A stretch of 64,000 bases of DNA from Dermatophilaceae bacterium Soc4.6 (lineage in GTDB: Bacteria; Actinomycetota; Actinomycetes; Actinomycetales; Dermatophilaceae): positions 3,286,001 through 3,350,000 of the forward strand of contig JAZGVH010000002.1 of NCBI GenBank assembly GCA_039889245.1. Direction: 5' to 3'. Positions within the stretch are counted from its first letter, which is position 1, and every line of letters starts with the position of its first letter. The translations under genes and the position numbers were made by a program. Under the pieces are notes generated by a model that saw only the letters and a program-made list of their open reading frames with translations, searched no databases and was not told where the DNA came from. This document shows, piece after piece, positions 7,729 through 16,647 of this stretch.

Positions 7729-9093
7729 GTGTCAGACTCGACCCTCGTGTCGAGCGACGGTCAGAAGCAGCCCGTCCCCAGGCTCTCGGCTCTGCGTGGC
7801 CTGCTGGACCGCCACGCGATCGACACGCGCCCGCTGGGCGTCTCGCCGTACAGGCGTCTGCTCGTCGGCCAGGGCACCTCGTTCATCGGGTCGATGCTCA
7901 CGCAGGTGGCCGTGCCCGTGCAGGTCTTCGACCTGACGCGCTCGAGCCTCGACGTCGGCTACGTCGGGCTGGCCGGTCTGCTACCCATCGTGGGCTTCGG
8001 TCTGTGGGGCGGGGCGATCGCCGACGTGGTCGACCGGCGCGTGCTCTACCTGTGGTCGTCGCTGCTCGGGTGGGCGGTCACCCTCGCGCTGCTGGCGCAG
8101 ACCCTGCTGGTCGTGGGCAGCGTGCCACTGATCCTCGGGCTCGTCGCGGTGCAGTCCGGTGCCTTCGCGGTCGCCTCGTCCGCCCGGGGCGCGATCATCC
8201 CGCGCATCGTGCCGACCGAGCTGGTGCCCGCCGCCAACACGCTCAACTTCACGGTCGGCAACGTCGGCCAGGTCGTGGGACCGCTGCTCGCCGGGGTGCT
8301 CGTGGTGCTGCCGCACGGCTTCGTCTACGCCTACGGGGCTGACGCCCTGCTGTTCACCTCGGCCCTCTGGTCGGCCTTCCGACTTCCCGCCGTGCCCCCG
8401 GGGGGCGACTCGGCCCGGGCCGGTGCCGGCGCTGGTGCGGTCCTCGAGGGGCTGCGGTTCATCGCCGTCCGCCCCGTGCTCCTGATGAGCTTCGTGGTCG
8501 ACATCGCGGCGATGGTGCTCGCGATGCCACGGTCGCTCTTCCCCGAGGTGGCCGCCGCGCGCTACGGCGGCAACGTGGGTCCGCTCTATGCCGCCATCGC
8601 CATCGGCGCGGTCGTCGCGGGGGTCTCGAGCGGGTGGATCGGCCGCGTGCGACGCCAGGGGGTGGCGCTGGTCATCGCGATCACCGGCTGGGGCGCGGCG
8701 ATCGCCCTCGCCGGCCTGGCCCACCAGCTGTGGCTCGCCGTCGTGCTGCTCGCCCTCGCCGGCGCCTTCGACCTCGTCTCGGCCGTCTACCGGCAGACCA
8801 TCCTGCAGACCTACGCCCCCGACGAGATGCGCGGCCGGATGCAGGGTGTCTTCATCGCCGTCGTCGCCGGCGGTCCCCGCCTCGGTGACGTGCGCGCCGG
8901 CGCAACCGCGGCCTGGTCCGGTGCGACCGCCTCCTGGGTCGGCGGTGGCCTGGTCTGCGTGGTGGTGGTCCTCGTGGCGGGAGTGCTCGTGCGCCCCTTC
9001 TGGCGCTACGACGCCTCCGTCGCCCTCACTGCCTTCACCGGGCCCGACGCCGATGCCACGTCCAATGCCGACGAGGCCCGCCCACTAGGGTGA
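7729..9093 (+). CDS. MFS transporter (enterobactin-exporter-like)
   Basis: This 454-residue protein has about twelve hydrophobic segments and the major-facilitator loop GGAIADVVDRRVLYLWSS after the second helix. It also has the YAPDEMRGRMQGVFIAV segment seen in EntS-type exporters and related drug efflux proteins (MFS_3 group). It probably exports a small molecule across the cytoplasmic membrane; the substrate is unknown. The start is uncertain: GTG 7729 is taken here, but GTG 7747 lies eight bases after a CAGACT that could be the -10 of a leaderless transcript. It separates rpmG from hadA, which lie next to each other in many relatives. Confidence 0.8.
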   Translation: MSDSTLVSSDGQKQPVPRLSALRGLLDRHAIDTRPLGVSPYRRLLVGQGTSFIGSMLTQVAVPVQVFDLTRSSLDVGYVGLAGLLPIVGFGLWGGAIADVVDRRVLYLWSSLLGWAVTLALLAQTLLVVGSVPLILGLVAVQSGAFAVASSARGAIIPRIVPTELVPAANTLNFTVGNVGQVVGPLLAGVLVVLPHGFVYAYGADALLFTSALWSAFRLPAVPPGGDSARAGAGAGAVLEGLRFIAVRPVLLMSFVVDIAAMVLAMPRSLFPEVAAARYGGNVGPLYAAIAIGAVVAGVSSGWIGRVRRQGVALVIAITGWGAAIALAGLAHQLWLAVVLLALAGAFDLVSAVYRQTILQTYAPDEMRGRMQGVFIAVVAGGPRLGDVRAGATAAWSGATASWVGGGLVCVVVVLVAGVLVRPFWRYDASVALTAFTGPDADATSNADEARPLG

Positions 9094-9097
9094 GGGC

Positions 9098-9544
9098 ATG
9101 CCGGTCAACGCAGACTTCGTCGGGCGTCAGTACCCGCCGACCACCCCGTATGCCGTGGGCTCGGCCACGATCCGCGAGTTCGCCCAGGCGGTGGGCAGCG
9201 CCGACCCGGTGCACCTCGACCGCGCCGCGGCGCTCGCCGCCGGCTACCGCGACGTGATCGCCCCGCCCACCTTCGCCGTGCTCATCGCGCAGCAGTGCGA
9301 CGCCCAGCTGATCGTCGATCCCGAGGCCGGCATCGACTACAGCCGGGTCGTCCACGGTGAGCAGCGCTTCACCCACCACCGGCCGCTGACCGCGGGTGAC
9401 GACGTGGTCGGTGTGCTCCACGTCGACGGGGTCCGGTCCGCCGGGGGGCACTCGATGGTCACCACCCGCACCGAGCTGAGCGTCGACGGCGAGGCCGTCT
9501 GCACCGCCACCTCGACCCTCGTCATCCGCGGAGAGGACGCCTGA
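9098..9544 (+). CDS. hadA: MaoC-like hydroxyacyl dehydratase, HadA-type subunit
   Basis: This 148-residue protein has the FAS1-like dehydratase (MaoC N-terminal) hot-dog fold: GSATIREFAQAVGSADPVH at the N-terminus, then PPTFAVLIAQQ and the YSRVVHGEQRFTHHRPL core strand. In mycobacteria HadA pairs with HadB to dehydrate 3-hydroxyacyl-ACP, and HadA lacks the catalytic Asp/His pair, as here. The next gene is the HadB partner with a one-base TGATG overlap. A TAGGGT six bases before the ATG suggests leaderless transcription. In a non-mycolate actinobacterium the substrate is uncertain; a fatty-acid or CoA-thioester hydratase is equally possible. Confidence 0.83.
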   Translation: MPVNADFVGRQYPPTTPYAVGSATIREFAQAVGSADPVHLDRAAALAAGYRDVIAPPTFAVLIAQQCDAQLIVDPEAGIDYSRVVHGEQRFTHHRPLTAGDDVVGVLHVDGVRSAGGHSMVTTRTELSVDGEAVCTATSTLVIRGEDA

Positions 9545-9969
9545 TGTCGGCTCGCGCCCTCGCCTCCGTCACCGTCGGAGACCAGCTGCCCACCCGCACC
9601 GTGCACATCGACCGGGCCACCCTCGTGCGCTACGCCGGGGCTTCGCTCGACCGCAACCCGATCCACTGGGACGAGCGCTTCGCGCGCTCGGTGGGCCTGC
9701 CCGACGTCATCGCCCACGGCATGTTCACCATGGGCGCGGGCGGCACCGTCGTCGGCGACTGGGCCGGTGACGCTGGCCGTGTCGTCCAGTACGGCACGCG
9801 CTTCACCAAGCCGGTCGTCGTCCCTCATGACACCGGGGCCGACGTGGTCTTCTCCGGCGCGGTCACGAAGGTCGACGCGGAGACCGGTCTGGTCACCGTC
9901 GAGCTGCGCGCCACCTGTGGCGAGGACAAGGTGCTCGGGCGCGCCGTGGCCGTCGTCCACCTCGACTGA
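9544..9969 (+). CDS. hadB: MaoC family (R)-specific dehydratase/hydratase, HadB-type subunit
   Basis: This 141-residue hot-dog protein carries the R-hydratase motif near residues 35-65: YAGASLDRNPIHWD followed by GLPDVIAHGMFTMG. The Asp and His of DxNPIH are the catalytic residues of MaoC-type hydratases. It begins on the last base of hadA and should be translated coupled to it, giving the catalytic half of a HadAB-like heterodimer. murB follows after ten bases in the same transcription unit, linking lipid and cell-wall enzymes. Confidence 0.87.
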   Translation: MSARALASVTVGDQLPTRTVHIDRATLVRYAGASLDRNPIHWDERFARSVGLPDVIAHGMFTMGAGGTVVGDWAGDAGRVVQYGTRFTKPVVVPHDTGADVVFSGAVTKVDAETGLVTVELRATCGEDKVLGRAVAVVHLD

Positions 9970-9979
9970 GCGGAGCGCC

Positions 9980-11080
9980 GTGAGCCCGGGCCCGACCCTG
10001 CTGGAGCAGCGCGACGTCCTCCTCGCCGACCTGACGACGATGCGCGTCGGTGGCCCTGCCGCCCGCCTGGTGACGGTGACCACGACCGACGAGCTCGTCG
10101 ACGCCGTGCGCGAGGTGGACGACGCCGACGAGCCGCTGCTCGTGCTCGGCGGGGGGTCGAACGTCGTCATCGCCGACGCCGGCTTCCCGGGCACGGTGGT
10201 GCGGGTGGCCACGACCGGGATCGCCGTCGAGTCCGACGACTCCTGTGGCGGCGCCAACGTGCGGGTCGCGGCGGGTGAGTCGTGGGACGACCTCGTCGCC
10301 CGAGCCGTCGTCGAGGGCTGGGCCGGCGTCGAGGCCCTCTCCGGCATCCCCGGGGCCACGGGCTCGACGCCGATCCAGAACGTCGGCGCCTACGGTCAGG
10401 AGGTCGCCACGACGATCGCCCAGGTGCGCGTGTGGGACCGTCAGACCCAGACCGTGCGCACGGTCTTCGGGGCCGAGTGCGGGTTCGGCTACCGCGACAG
10501 CCGCTTCAAGACCGGTGACGGCAGGGGCGGGCGCTACGTCGTGCTCGACGTGCTCTTCCAGCTGCGGGTCGGCGACCTCGGTGAGCCGGTGCGCTACGCC
10601 GACCTCGCGACCGAGCTGGACATCGCGGTGGGGGAGCGGGCGCCGCTCGTGCAGGTGCGGGACGCCGTCCTCGCCCAGCGCCGTCGTCGCGGCATGGTCC
10701 TCGACGCCCCCGACCACGACACCTGGAGCTGCGGGTCGTTCTTCACGAACCCGGTGCTGCGCGACGGTGCCTGGGCCGACCTCGTCACGCGGGTGGGCGA
10801 CCGCCTCGGCACCGAGGTCGAGCCGCCGTCGTGGCCGGAGGGCGGGGGCCGGGTCAAGACCAGCGCCGCCTGGCTGATCGAGCGCGCCGGCTTCGCCCGT
10901 GGCCACGGACTGCCGGGTCGCGCCTCGCTCTCGACCAAGCACACCCTGGCGGTCACCAACCGCGGAGACGCGAGCGCCGCCGAGGTGCTCGCGCTCGCCC
11001 GTGAGGTGCGTGACGGGGTGCGTGACACCTTCGGGGTCACCCTCGAGGCCGAGCCGGTCGTGGTCGGCGACTCCCTCTGA
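9980..11080 (+). CDS. murB: UDP-N-acetylmuramate dehydrogenase MurB
   Basis: MurB reduces UDP-GlcNAc-enolpyruvate to UDP-MurNAc with NADPH and bound FAD, the second cytoplasmic step of peptidoglycan synthesis. The 366-residue chain shows the FAD-binding LGGGSNVVIADAGFPG near residue 54, the diphosphate loop GIPGATGSTPIQNVGAYGQ near residue 123, YRDSRFKT near residue 173, and the C-terminal catalytic-domain segments CGSFFTNPV and KTSAAWLIERAGF. GTG 9980 is used, with GGAGC a few bases upstream, because it gives the family-typical MSPGPTLLEQRDV start. The reading frame is open further upstream only as an overlap with hadB. Confidence 0.95.
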   Translation: MSPGPTLLEQRDVLLADLTTMRVGGPAARLVTVTTTDELVDAVREVDDADEPLLVLGGGSNVVIADAGFPGTVVRVATTGIAVESDDSCGGANVRVAAGESWDDLVARAVVEGWAGVEALSGIPGATGSTPIQNVGAYGQEVATTIAQVRVWDRQTQTVRTVFGAECGFGYRDSRFKTGDGRGGRYVVLDVLFQLRVGDLGEPVRYADLATELDIAVGERAPLVQVRDAVLAQRRRRGMVLDAPDHDTWSCGSFFTNPVLRDGAWADLVTRVGDRLGTEVEPPSWPEGGGRVKTSAAWLIERAGFARGHGLPGRASLSTKHTLAVTNRGDASAAEVLALAREVRDGVRDTFGVTLEAEPVVVGDSL

Positions 11081-11087
11081 CTTCTCG

Positions 11088-11816
11088 TCAGCTGGTCGAG
11101 ACCGGGGCGCCGGTGAGCACGACGCTGAACAGCTTGGTGTCGAAGATCTGTCCGCTGCCGGAGACCTGCGACTTGGGCCGGGTGTAGGCCAGGGTCAGGT
11201 TGGGGGCCGACTTGGGGTCGACCTTGAAGACCAGCCACCCGGTGCGCGACTTGTTGCTGTCGATCTGGGTCGGCATGGGGATGAGGCGGTGCGCCCGCAT
11301 CGGCCCGTCGATCAGCTTGAGGGGTCGGCTGGGGAACTGTGCTCCGGTGCGGATCGCGAAGTCCTGTCGCCGCAGGGGAGCCGTGTAGGTCGTGCTGGGG
11401 GTCCATGTCATCTCGACGGCGACCAGCTCGTAGGCCAGTGCGGTCGCGGTGTAGCCGGCCGGCCACGGCAGGCCGCGCAGGATGCGCTTGATCTCGATCG
11501 TGTGCCCCAGGCCCGTGTCCGTCAGCGTCTTGCCCACGTCCACCGTCCTGGTCGGCCAGGCCGGCGCCTTCGTCGTGGCGGACGGGAGCGGGGTGCCGGA
11601 GGTGGCAGAGGGCGACGAGGTGGGGGCCGACGAGGTCGGCGAGGACGAGGCGCTCGGGGTGCGCGAGGGGGCGGCGGTCGCGGGCGCCACGGTGCCCCCA
11701 CCGGTGACGAGAGGGGCCGGCTCCGCACACGCAGACAGGACGAGGGCGGCGGCGCCGACGCTCACCGCGGCTTGCGGGAGCAGTCGCCACGAGGGGCGGG
11801 AGACGGGCGTGGACAC
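11088..11816 (-). CDS. Putative lipoprotein of unknown function
   Basis: The 242-residue product starts at the GTG at 11816 and has a lipoprotein signal: a short basic start (SRPSWR), a hydrophobic stretch, and the lipobox LSAC near residue 29. A long Ser/Thr/Pro/Ala-rich linker follows at about residues 35-85. The C-terminal 150 residues look like a compact beta domain (TVDVGKTLTDTGLGHTIEIK, then KSRTGWLVFKVD), similar in style to DUF4352-type immunoglobulin-like lipoproteins, though I cannot assign the family. It converges on murB with only seven bases between stop codons. An extracellular, membrane-anchored role is inferred from the signal. Confidence 0.72.
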   Translation of the reverse strand: MSTPVSRPSWRLLPQAAVSVGAAALVLSACAEPAPLVTGGGTVAPATAAPSRTPSASSSPTSSAPTSSPSATSGTPLPSATTKAPAWPTRTVDVGKTLTDTGLGHTIEIKRILRGLPWPAGYTATALAYELVAVEMTWTPSTTYTAPLRRQDFAIRTGAQFPSRPLKLIDGPMRAHRLIPMPTQIDSNKSRTGWLVFKVDPKSAPNLTLAYTRPKSQVSGSGQIFDTKLFSVVLTGAPVSTS

Positions 11817-11904
11817 GCCCACCAGACTGCCCCGTCGCGGGGGCCCGGCCAAATCCGGTCGGGTGGGACTCCCGTCCCCTGCCCCGGCGACGACCAGAGG
11901 TCGG

Positions 11905-12954
11905 TCAGCCGGCGAGCCACTGGTCGACGTGCGCGAGGGCTGGCCCGACGACGTCGGCGGGGGCTCGGCTTCCCCGCAACGAGGCGCGGGCCAGCTCGGC
12001 GAGCACCACGTCGTCCAGACCGAGGTCGTCGCGCGCGATCGCATACTGCGCGGTGAGCCGCGAGCCGAACAGCAGGGGGTCGTCGGCGCCGAGGGCGACG
12101 GGCACCCCGGCGTCGAGCAGGGTCGTCAGCGGCACCTCGTCGGCTCTGGCGTAGACCCCGAGGGACACGTTGCTGGCGGGGCACACCTCGAGCACCACCC
12201 CGGCCTGCGCGACCTGCTCGAGCACCCGCGGGTCCTCGGTGCCGCGCACGCCGTGGCCGAGGCGGTCCGGTCGCAGCACCTCGAGGGTCGCGGCGACGCT
12301 GTCCGGCCCGAGCAGCTCGCCCGCGTGCGGCACGAGGGCCAGCCCGCCGCGACGGGCGAGGTCGAAGGCCGGGGCGAAGTCCTCGAGGGCCCCTCGCCGC
12401 TCGTCGTTCGACAGACCGAAGCCGACGACCGTGCCCGGCCCCGACCCGGCGTAGCGCACGGCCAGTCGAGCGAGGGTGCGCGCGTCGAGCGGGTGGCGGA
12501 TGCGGCTCGCTGCCACCACGACGCCTACCCCGATCCCGAGGTCGCGCGAGGCCGAGGCCGCCTCGTCGAGCACGATCTCGAGGGCGGGGGTGACGCCCCC
12601 GACGAAGGGCGCGTACGAGCTCGGCTCGACCTGGATCTCGAGCCAGCGCGAGCCCTCGGCGAGGTCGTCCTCCGCGGCCTCGCGCACGAGCCGGCGCATG
12701 TCGTCCTCCCCGCGGACACAGGCCCGGGCGAGGTCGTAGAGGCGCTGGAACCGGAACCAGCCGCGCTGGTCGGTCGCGTGGAGGTGGGGCGGCGTCCAGT
12801 CGGCCCCGGCCCGCAGCTGGTCGGGCAGCGGGACCCCGTGGTGCTCGGCGAGCTCCGCGAGCGTGGTCAGCCGCATCGACCCCGTGAAGTGCAGGTGCAG
12901 GTGCGCCTTGGGGAGGGCGCCGAGGTCGCGCCGACCGTCCCTGGACGACGTCAT
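11905..12954 (-). CDS. add: Adenosine deaminase family protein
   Basis: This 349-residue protein has the metal-dependent TIM-barrel signature of adenosine/adenine deaminases: KAHLHLHFTGSM near residue 16, LVPHAGE near residue 195, RLGHGVRG near residue 217, CPASNVSLG near residue 240, and GADDPLLFGS near residue 275. His, Glu and Asp of these motifs bind zinc and catalyse hydrolytic deamination of adenosine to inosine. The family more often reads GTDDP in the last motif, so the Ala here is a small variation. Substrate could be adenosine or a related aminopurine nucleoside. A GAGGCT a few bases before the ATG may serve as a -10. Confidence 0.88.
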   Translation of the reverse strand: MTSSRDGRRDLGALPKAHLHLHFTGSMRLTTLAELAEHHGVPLPDQLRAGADWTPPHLHATDQRGWFRFQRLYDLARACVRGEDDMRRLVREAAEDDLAEGSRWLEIQVEPSSYAPFVGGVTPALEIVLDEAASASRDLGIGVGVVVAASRIRHPLDARTLARLAVRYAGSGPGTVVGFGLSNDERRGALEDFAPAFDLARRGGLALVPHAGELLGPDSVAATLEVLRPDRLGHGVRGTEDPRVLEQVAQAGVVLEVCPASNVSLGVYARADEVPLTTLLDAGVPVALGADDPLLFGSRLTAQYAIARDDLGLDDVVLAELARASLRGSRAPADVVGPALAHVDQWLAG

Positions 12955-12995
12955 GTGCCCAGCCTCACAGACGCCACCGCCGGGCTCTCGAGCCG

Positions 12996-13649
12996 TCAGC
13001 GGTCGAGGTCGGTGATGCCGTCGAGGTCTTCCAGCTCGGCGGGGGAGTCGGCCGTGTGCATACTCTCCGGGTCGTCGACGTCCAGCTCGTCGGAGGCGTC
13101 GTTGTCGAGGCCCTCCTCGGGGCGCCCGCCCTCGATGTGCATGGCGGCCTCCTCGGCCGACGCGGCACCGCCGGCGAAGCCGACGTCGCTGCCGATGAGG
13201 TCCTTCTCCTCGTCGGCGTGGGCTCCCTCGTCGGGGGCCACGAGCCGCCCGCTGCGGGCCCCCGCGTCCCCGATGAAGTCGTCCTCGGCAGGGATCGCGT
13301 CGGGGTCGTCACCGCCCACCCGGTCGAGTGGGCGGTCGAGGCCGCTCTCGTTGTCGGGAGCGCCGTAGGCGCTGTCGGGGTCGGGCACCTCCTGCGCGAT
13401 CCGCTGCTCGATCGTCTCCTCCTGGGACTGCTCCCAGGCCGTGGTCCCGAACATCAGCGATCCGCGGGCGCGGTCGGGCGGCGAGTAGCCCTCGTCGAGG
13501 CTGTCCTCGAGCCCCCGGTCGACGAGGGTGTCCTCGGCGGGGAGCTGGTCCTCGTCGTCGAGGGAGTAGGACCCGGTGTCGGTGTTGAGCTCCTCGCCGC
13601 TGTAGCTCTCGTCGCTGCCCAGGGTGTCGTCGGTGCCGTTGTCGCTCAT
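12996..13649 (-). CDS. Acidic DUF5709 family protein
   Basis: This 217-residue protein is very rich in Asp, Glu, Ser and Gly, with no membrane segment and no catalytic motif. Its layout (SGEELNTDTGSYSLDDEDQL, DEGYSPPDRARG, then the EEAAMHIE segment) matches the actinobacterial DUF5709 family, whose function is unknown. It is probably soluble and largely disordered. A CAGAGT six bases before the ATG suggests a leaderless promoter. It lies between the aminotransferase and adenosine deaminase genes on the same strand, with gaps of about 40-60 bases. Confidence 0.75.
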   Translation of the reverse strand: MSDNGTDDTLGSDESYSGEELNTDTGSYSLDDEDQLPAEDTLVDRGLEDSLDEGYSPPDRARGSLMFGTTAWEQSQEETIEQRIAQEVPDPDSAYGAPDNESGLDRPLDRVGGDDPDAIPAEDDFIGDAGARSGRLVAPDEGAHADEEKDLIGSDVGFAGGAASAEEAAMHIEGGRPEEGLDNDASDELDVDDPESMHTADSPAELEDLDGITDLDR

Positions 13650-13707
13650 GCGGCAACTCTGTCACGCGCCGCAGCGGACGGGCGCTCCCGGGGCAGCTCG
13701 TCCCGGA

Positions 13708-15018
13708 TCAGGCCTGCGCGGTGAGCTTCTCGGCCGCGGCGAGGGCGACGCAGGTGGCCACCCCGGTCATGGCCGTCTCGACCTCGGGCAGCACCGGGAA
13801 GGTGGGGGCGAGGCGGATGTTGCGGTCGCGTGGGTCGTGCTCGAGGGGGAACGACGCCCCGGCCGGGGTGAGCGCGATGCCTGCCTCCTTGGCGAGCTGC
13901 ACGACCCGCGAGGCGGTCCCGTCCATGACGTCGAGGTTGACGAAGTAGCCACCGGTCGGCTTGGTCCAGGTGGCGATGCCGAGGCCGTCGAGGGCGCCGT
14001 GCAGGGCCACGTCGACCGCGTCGAACTTCGGCGCGATGATCTCGCGGTGGCGCCGCATGTGCTGGCGCACACCGTCGGCCGAGCCGAAGAACTCCACGTG
14101 CCGCAGCTGGTTGACCTTGTCGGGGCCGATCGAGCCCATGGACAGGTGCTTGATGAACCAGGCCTTGTTGGTGCTCGACGCCGCCATCACGGCGACGCCG
14201 GCACCGGCGTAGGTGATCTTCGACGTGGAGGCGAAGAGGATCGGCCGGTCGGGGTGGCCGGCCGCCGAGGCGAGGGTGAGCGCGTCGGCGCTCTTGGCCT
14301 CGTCCTCGGTCAGATGGTGGAAGGCATACGCGTTGTCCCAGAAGATGCGGAAGTCGGGCGCTGCCGTCGGCATCGCCATCAGCGCCGAGGCGACCTCGAG
14401 CGAGCAGACCGCACCCGACGGGTTCGCGTAGGTGGGCACGATCCACATGCCCTTGACGCTGGGGTCGTCGGCGACGAGGGCGCGCACGGCCTCGACGTCG
14501 GGACCGTCGTCGTGCATCGGCACGGTCACCATCTCGATGCCGAAGCTGGCGAGCATCGAGAAGTGGCGGTCGTAACCGGGCACGGGGCACACGAACTTGA
14601 CCACAGGCTCCTTCGACCACGGCCGGGGGGAGTCGGGGGCGCCGTGCAGCAGCAGGTCGACGAGGGTGTCGTGCATCATCGTCAGGCTCGAGTTGCCCCC
14701 GCAGACGACCTGCTCCGGCTCGACCCACAGCAGCTCGGCGAACAGCTCGCGCAGCTCCGCGAGCCCGTCGAGCCCTCCGTAGTTGCGCACGTCGACCCCG
14801 GCGCGGTCGCGGGTGGTCGTCGGCAGGTGCAGCAGCGCGTCGGCGAGGTCGAGCTGGGCACTGCTCGGCTTCCCCCGCGTCAGGTCGAGCGCCAGGCCGC
14901 GGGCCTGCAGGGCCGCGTAGTCGTCCCTGGCCCGGGCCAGGAAGGTGGCGAGCTCGTCGGGGCTGCGGTCGGCGAGCGGGGAGACGGTGGGCTGCGAGGT
15001 GGTCGACACGGGCTCCAT
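13708..15018 (-). CDS. Aspartate aminotransferase, MocR-like subgroup (AspT type)
   Basis: This 436-residue fold-type I PLP enzyme matches the Aminotran_MocR family that supplies aspartate aminotransferase in Corynebacterium. Visible features are the LDLTRGKPSSAQLDL N-terminus, YGGLDGLAELRELFAELL, VCGGNSSLTMMHDTL, VPTYANPSG, and the PLP lysine in STSKITYAGAG near residue 250. It interconverts aspartate and 2-oxoglutarate with oxaloacetate and glutamate. The ATG at 15018 is preferred over longer in-frame starts up to 15144, which would cross an unrelated GC-rich leader. GTG 15009 with GGAG before it is an alternative. Confidence 0.86.
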   Translation of the reverse strand: MEPVSTTSQPTVSPLADRSPDELATFLARARDDYAALQARGLALDLTRGKPSSAQLDLADALLHLPTTTRDRAGVDVRNYGGLDGLAELRELFAELLWVEPEQVVCGGNSSLTMMHDTLVDLLLHGAPDSPRPWSKEPVVKFVCPVPGYDRHFSMLASFGIEMVTVPMHDDGPDVEAVRALVADDPSVKGMWIVPTYANPSGAVCSLEVASALMAMPTAAPDFRIFWDNAYAFHHLTEDEAKSADALTLASAAGHPDRPILFASTSKITYAGAGVAVMAASSTNKAWFIKHLSMGSIGPDKVNQLRHVEFFGSADGVRQHMRRHREIIAPKFDAVDVALHGALDGLGIATWTKPTGGYFVNLDVMDGTASRVVQLAKEAGIALTPAGASFPLEHDPRDRNIRLAPTFPVLPEVETAMTGVATCVALAAAEKLTAQA

Positions 15019-15165
15019 CCTCGCACCGGTGGGCCAAGGAGGGCTCACCGGTTCGCGTGGGCCCTGCCGGGTCACGTATGCTCGTCCCCGGTGGTTGACG
15101 GCTGCCATGATCTCCTGTGCCCGCCGTCCGGCCGCCCGCCCCACTGCCTCAACCGGGTGCGGCGA

Positions 15166-15238
15166 AGGGCACTAGCTCAATTGGTAGAGCACCGGTCTCC
15201 AAAACCGGGGGTTGGGGGTTCGAGTCCCTCGTGCCCTG
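15166..15238 (+). tRNA. tRNA-Trp (CCA anticodon)
   Basis: The acceptor AGGGCAC pairs with GTGCCCT. The anticodon stem CCGGT/ACCGG encloses CTCCAAA (anticodon CCA), the T arm contains GGGTTCGAGTCCC, and the discriminator base is G. It precedes secE, the usual actinobacterial order. Confidence 0.97.
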
Positions 15239-15270
15239 CGTCGTCGGTCCTCCCGGACCGGCCGACCTGA

Positions 15271-15294
15271 CCGGGTGGCCCGACGACCACCCGG
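15271..15294 (+). other. Stem-loop between tRNA-Trp and secE
   Basis: CCGGGTGG pairs with CCACCCGG around an eight-base loop. It could mark the 3' end of the tRNA transcript or belong to the secE leader; no T tract follows. Confidence 0.35.
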
Positions 15295-15360
15295 GGCGAC
15301 GAGACAGCTCGCCTGCGGCGCGACCAGCGCCCGGGCCCTCACTGCGGCAAGGACGACATC

Positions 15361-15630
15361 GTGACCGAGACCAGCGCAGAGAGCCGCGAGACGGGCCGCG
15401 CCGACCGCAAGAAGCGTCAGCAGGGCAACCCCTTCTCGCGTCTGGTGCGGTCGGTGACGCTCTTCGTCAGCCAGATCCTCGACGAGCTGCGCAAGGTGGT
15501 GCGACCCACCGGCCCGGAGCTGCTCAACTACACGGCAGTGGTCATCGTCTTCGTGCTCGTCGTCATGGGGCTCGTGACCGGCCTGGACTTCGTGTTCAAG
15601 AGGGCCGTGCTCCTCGCCCTCGCGGGCTAG
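15361..15630 (+). CDS. secE: Preprotein translocase subunit SecE
   Basis: This 89-residue protein is the small essential subunit of the SecYEG channel. It has a polar N-terminus, the conserved amphipathic helix with ILDELRKVVRPTG near residues 40-52, and a single membrane segment (YTAVVIVFVLVVMGLVTG) that places the short C-terminus outside. The single-membrane-segment form is typical of Gram-positive SecE. The GTG start gives the expected length. nusG follows after 63 bases, the conserved secE-nusG pair. Confidence 0.95.
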   Translation: MTETSAESRETGRADRKKRQQGNPFSRLVRSVTLFVSQILDELRKVVRPTGPELLNYTAVVIVFVLVVMGLVTGLDFVFKRAVLLALAG

Positions 15631-15693
15631 CGGCCGGGTTCGACCCGCTCCGCCAGCCCCACCCACCACGTCTTGAAGGAATGAGGTTCCACC

Positions 15694-16563
15694 GTGTCCG
15701 AGGAAGTGTCCACGCAGGACGCCCCCCAGGCCGCCACGAGCGACCACGAGCCGCAGCCCGACCTCCTCGAGGTCGAGCCGGTCGACACCGAGACCCTCGA
15801 CACCGAGGACGCGCTCGCCGACCACCACCTGCCCGGGGCCGAGGCGTCTGACGCCGAGTCCGACCAGGACGCTGAGTCCGTGGAGGACGACGAGTCCGCT
15901 GAGGACGACGACGCACCGACCGCCGACCAGACGGCCGAGCTCGACGCCCCCGTGCTCGACCCGGTCGCGGAGTACATGACGCAGCTGCGGGCCAAGCCCG
16001 GCGACTGGTACGTCATCCACTCCTACGCCGGCTACGAGAACCGGGTCAAGACCAACCTCGAGACCCGCATCGTGTCGCTCAACATGGAGGACTTCATCTT
16101 CGAGATCGAGGTCCCCATGGAGGAGGTGACCGAGATCAAGAACGGCCAGAAGAAGCTCGTCCGTCGCGTCCGCATGCCCGGTTACGTCCTCGTGCGTCTC
16201 GACCTCACCGACCAGAGCTGGGGCGCGGTACGTCACACGCCCGGCGTCACCGGCTTCGTCGGCAACGCACACCAGCCGGTGCCGCTCAGCTACGACGAGG
16301 TCTTCACCATGCTCGCCCCGGAGTTCGAGAGCCCCGAGACCCCCGGCGGAGGTGGCCCCTCGGGTCGCTCCTCGCAGCGTGACGTCGCGGTCGTCGACTT
16401 CGAGGTCGGCGAGTCCGTCACCGTCATGGAGGGCCCGTTCGAGACCCTCCCGGCGACCATCTCCGAGATCAACCCCGACACCCAGAAGCTCAAGGTGCTC
16501 GTCTCCATCTTCGGTCGCGAGACCCCGGTCGAGCTCTCGTTCGGTCAGGTCTCCAAGCTGTAG
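15694..16563 (+). CDS. nusG: Transcription termination/antitermination protein NusG
   Basis: NusG binds RNA polymerase, modulates pausing and Rho-dependent termination, and couples transcription to translation through S10. The NGN domain starts near residue 105 ([19 protein letters not shown]) and continues through [11 protein letters not shown] and the [13 protein letters not shown] segment. The KOW domain occupies about residues 232-289 ([19 protein letters not shown]). The first 100 residues form an Asp/Glu-rich, probably disordered extension, and a Gly/Ser-rich linker separates the two domains. Extensions of this kind are familiar in actinobacterial NusG. AAGGAATGAGG lies upstream of the GTG start. 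Confidence 0.96.
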   Translation: MSEEVSTQDAPQAATSDHEPQPDLLEVEPVDTETLDTEDALADHHLPGAEASDAESDQDAESVEDDESAEDDDAPTADQTAELDAPVLDPVAEYMTQLRAKPGDWYVIHSYAGYENRVKTNLETRIVSLNMEDFIFEIEVPMEEVTEIKNGQKKLVRRVRMPGYVLVRLDLTDQSWGAVRHTPGVTGFVGNAHQPVPLSYDEVFTMLAPEFESPETPGGGGPSGRSSQRDVAVVDFEVGESVTVMEGPFETLPATISEINPDTQKLKVLVSIFGRETPVELSFGQVSKL

Positions 16564-16647
16564 GACCTCCACCGCCCACCGTCATACGGCAACCGGGTCA
16601 TCGCCCCTCGGCGTCGGCCCACCACCACACAGGAAAGCAGGCTCACC

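Noticed and set aside
11482-13368. Plus-strand frame of 628 codons opposite the lipoprotein, adenosine deaminase and DUF5709 genes
   Set aside because: It is antisense to an intact deaminase with all catalytic motifs.
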